A DNA stretch of 34,869 bases from assembly GCA_002708305.1 (NCBI GenBank), contig PANE01000010.1, positions 1 to 34,869 of the forward strand, read 5' to 3'. Origin of the DNA: Rhodospirillaceae bacterium. Its GTDB lineage: Bacteria > Pseudomonadota > Alphaproteobacteria > Thalassobaculales > Thalassobaculaceae. Made by a program: the position numbers and the translations under genes. Below, piece after piece: positions 34,056 through 34,869 of this stretch (its first letter is position 1; every line of letters begins with the position of its first letter). Under the pieces are notes generated by a model. It saw nothing but the letters and a program-made list of their open reading frames with translations, made no database searches and had not been told where the DNA came from.

Positions 34056-34869
34056 ATGTCAACTGAAGTGCCTGTCCCAATCTTGGGAGAATCTATAAGC
34101 GAGGCTACGGTCGCAACCTGGTTTAAAAACCTGGGCGATATGGTGCTCTTGGATGAACCGCTAGTCGAGCTTGAAACCGACAAAGTAACACTTGAGGTAA
34201 ATAGTCCGATAAGTGGAGTGTTAACATCTATTTTATGTGAAACTGGCGCGAATGTAGAAGTGGGTGCTTTATTGTGTGTAGTTAGTGAGACTACTAATTC
34301 TGAAGCAACGATTTTAGAGAAAACTCCAAAACAAGTAAGGCCGATAGTTGCTGAGGCTAAGCAGGAAGAATTTATACCCCCTCCCCGTTCTTCGTCTTCC
34401 GATTTAAAGACGCTTTCCCCTGCAGTTCGGAAGCTTGTTGACGACAACAACATGGATCCAACACGGATAAAACCTTCTGGCAAAGATGGTAGAATATTAA
34501 AGGCAGATGTACTGGCTGCTATTCAAGCAAAAACTGCCGATGCATTCCCTGGAAACTTTAAATCAGCAATTGAGCAAAAGGTAACAGTAGCAGGAGCGAC
34601 CCGTTCAGTTGACCCAAGGGAAGAACGTGTCAAAATGAATCGATTACGGCAGGTTATCGCCCGTAGGTTAAAGGAAGCTCAAAATACAGCAGCGATGTTG
34701 ACCACATATAATGAGGTCGATATGGGAGCAGTAATGGAACTAAGGTCTCGGTATCGCGAAACTTTTGAGAAAAAGCATGGAGTTCGCCTTGGCTTTATGT
34801 CTTTCTTTATTAAAGCATGCGTTAATGCATTAAAGGAGCTACCGGCTGTAAATGCAGAAGTAAAAGAGG
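34056..34869 (+). CDS. sucB: 2-Oxoglutarate dehydrogenase E2 (dihydrolipoyl succinyltransferase), 5' part
   Basis: The first 271 codons of the succinyltransferase core of the complex; the catalytic C-terminus lies beyond the right edge. An N-terminal lipoyl domain (about 1-78) carries the lipoylated K43 in ETDKVTLEV. A Pro/Ser/Glu-rich linker follows, then the E1/E3-binding domain (SPAVRKLVDDN, about 128-165), a second linker, and the beginning of the acyltransferase domain (NRLRQVIARRLKEAQ). Only one lipoyl domain is present, as is usual for SucB. The ATG at 34056 has a GGTTGGAAA ribosome site. Confidence 0.96.
   Translation, partial: MSTEVPVPILGESISEATVATWFKNLGDMVLLDEPLVELETDKVTLEVNSPISGVLTSILCETGANVEVGALLCVVSETTNSEATILEKTPKQVRPIVAEAKQEEFIPPPRSSSSDLKTLSPAVRKLVDDNNMDPTRIKPSGKDGRILKADVLAAIQAKTADAFPGNFKSAIEQKVTVAGATRSVDPREERVKMNRLRQVIARRLKEAQNTAAMLTTYNEVDMGAVMELRSRYRETFEKKHGVRLGFMSFFIKACVNALKELPAVNAEVKE

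Noticed and set aside
33863-34483. Minus-strand open frame of 206 codons across sucA and sucB
   Set aside because: It is the shadow of two certain genes and of the sucB linker; Ser/Thr-rich translation without any motif.

Overview
The window reads as chromosomal DNA of a low-GC alphaproteobacterium, plausibly a free-living marine or Rhodospirillales-like heterotroph. The reasons are the zapE-mdh-sucC-sucD-sucA-sucB order, which is typical of Alphaproteobacteria, a GC content near 40% by eye, dense coding with many 1-16 bp overlaps, and several uptake and catabolic genes of the kind common in that group. The taxonomy is inferred. I see no rRNA, tRNA, CRISPR array, transposase, integrase or phage gene, and no gene-free stretch over 300 bases.

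Region 1 (1-9354) is the most unusual part. Six minus-strand genes run in the order TauD/TfdA-family dioxygenase, membrane diheme cytochrome b-like protein, a molybdopterin oxidoreductase with a four-cluster ferredoxin subunit fused to its N-terminus, a second TauD/TfdA-family dioxygenase, and two tandem paralogous amidohydrolases, the last cut by the left edge. An AMP-forming acyl-CoA ligase diverges from the first gene across a 220 bp gap. Together these look like an undescribed oxidative catabolic cluster: Fe(II)/2-oxoglutarate hydroxylation, membrane-coupled Mo chemistry, hydrolysis or decarboxylation, and CoA activation. The substrate cannot be read from the sequence.

Region 2 (9484-13306) holds a 60-residue, highly charged small protein and a 1194-residue fused ABC exporter with two membrane domains and two complete ATPase domains.

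Region 3 (13333-22005, minus strand) is a tight operon: long-chain-type acyl-CoA ligase, livG, livH, livM, a LivK-like binding protein, livF and an M81/MlrC-family metallopeptidase. It suggests uptake of a carboxylic acid or amino-acid-like compound, CoA activation, and possibly amide-bond hydrolysis.

Region 4 (22200-25682) holds a CmcJ/NvfI-family oxygenase-like gene broken by one apparent single-base frameshift in a homopolymer tract. Diverging from it is a pair made of an HlyD/EmrA-type adaptor and an MFS transporter, with a 9 bp inverted repeat at the candidate promoter of the pair.

Region 5 (25783-34869) is housekeeping: a YgfF-like short-chain dehydrogenase, the AFG1/ZapE ATPase, then malate dehydrogenase, both succinyl-CoA ligase subunits, 2-oxoglutarate dehydrogenase E1 and the start of its E2, which runs off the right edge. 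Acyl-CoA or 2-oxoglutarate-linked products from the catabolic regions would feed into this part of the TCA cycle.
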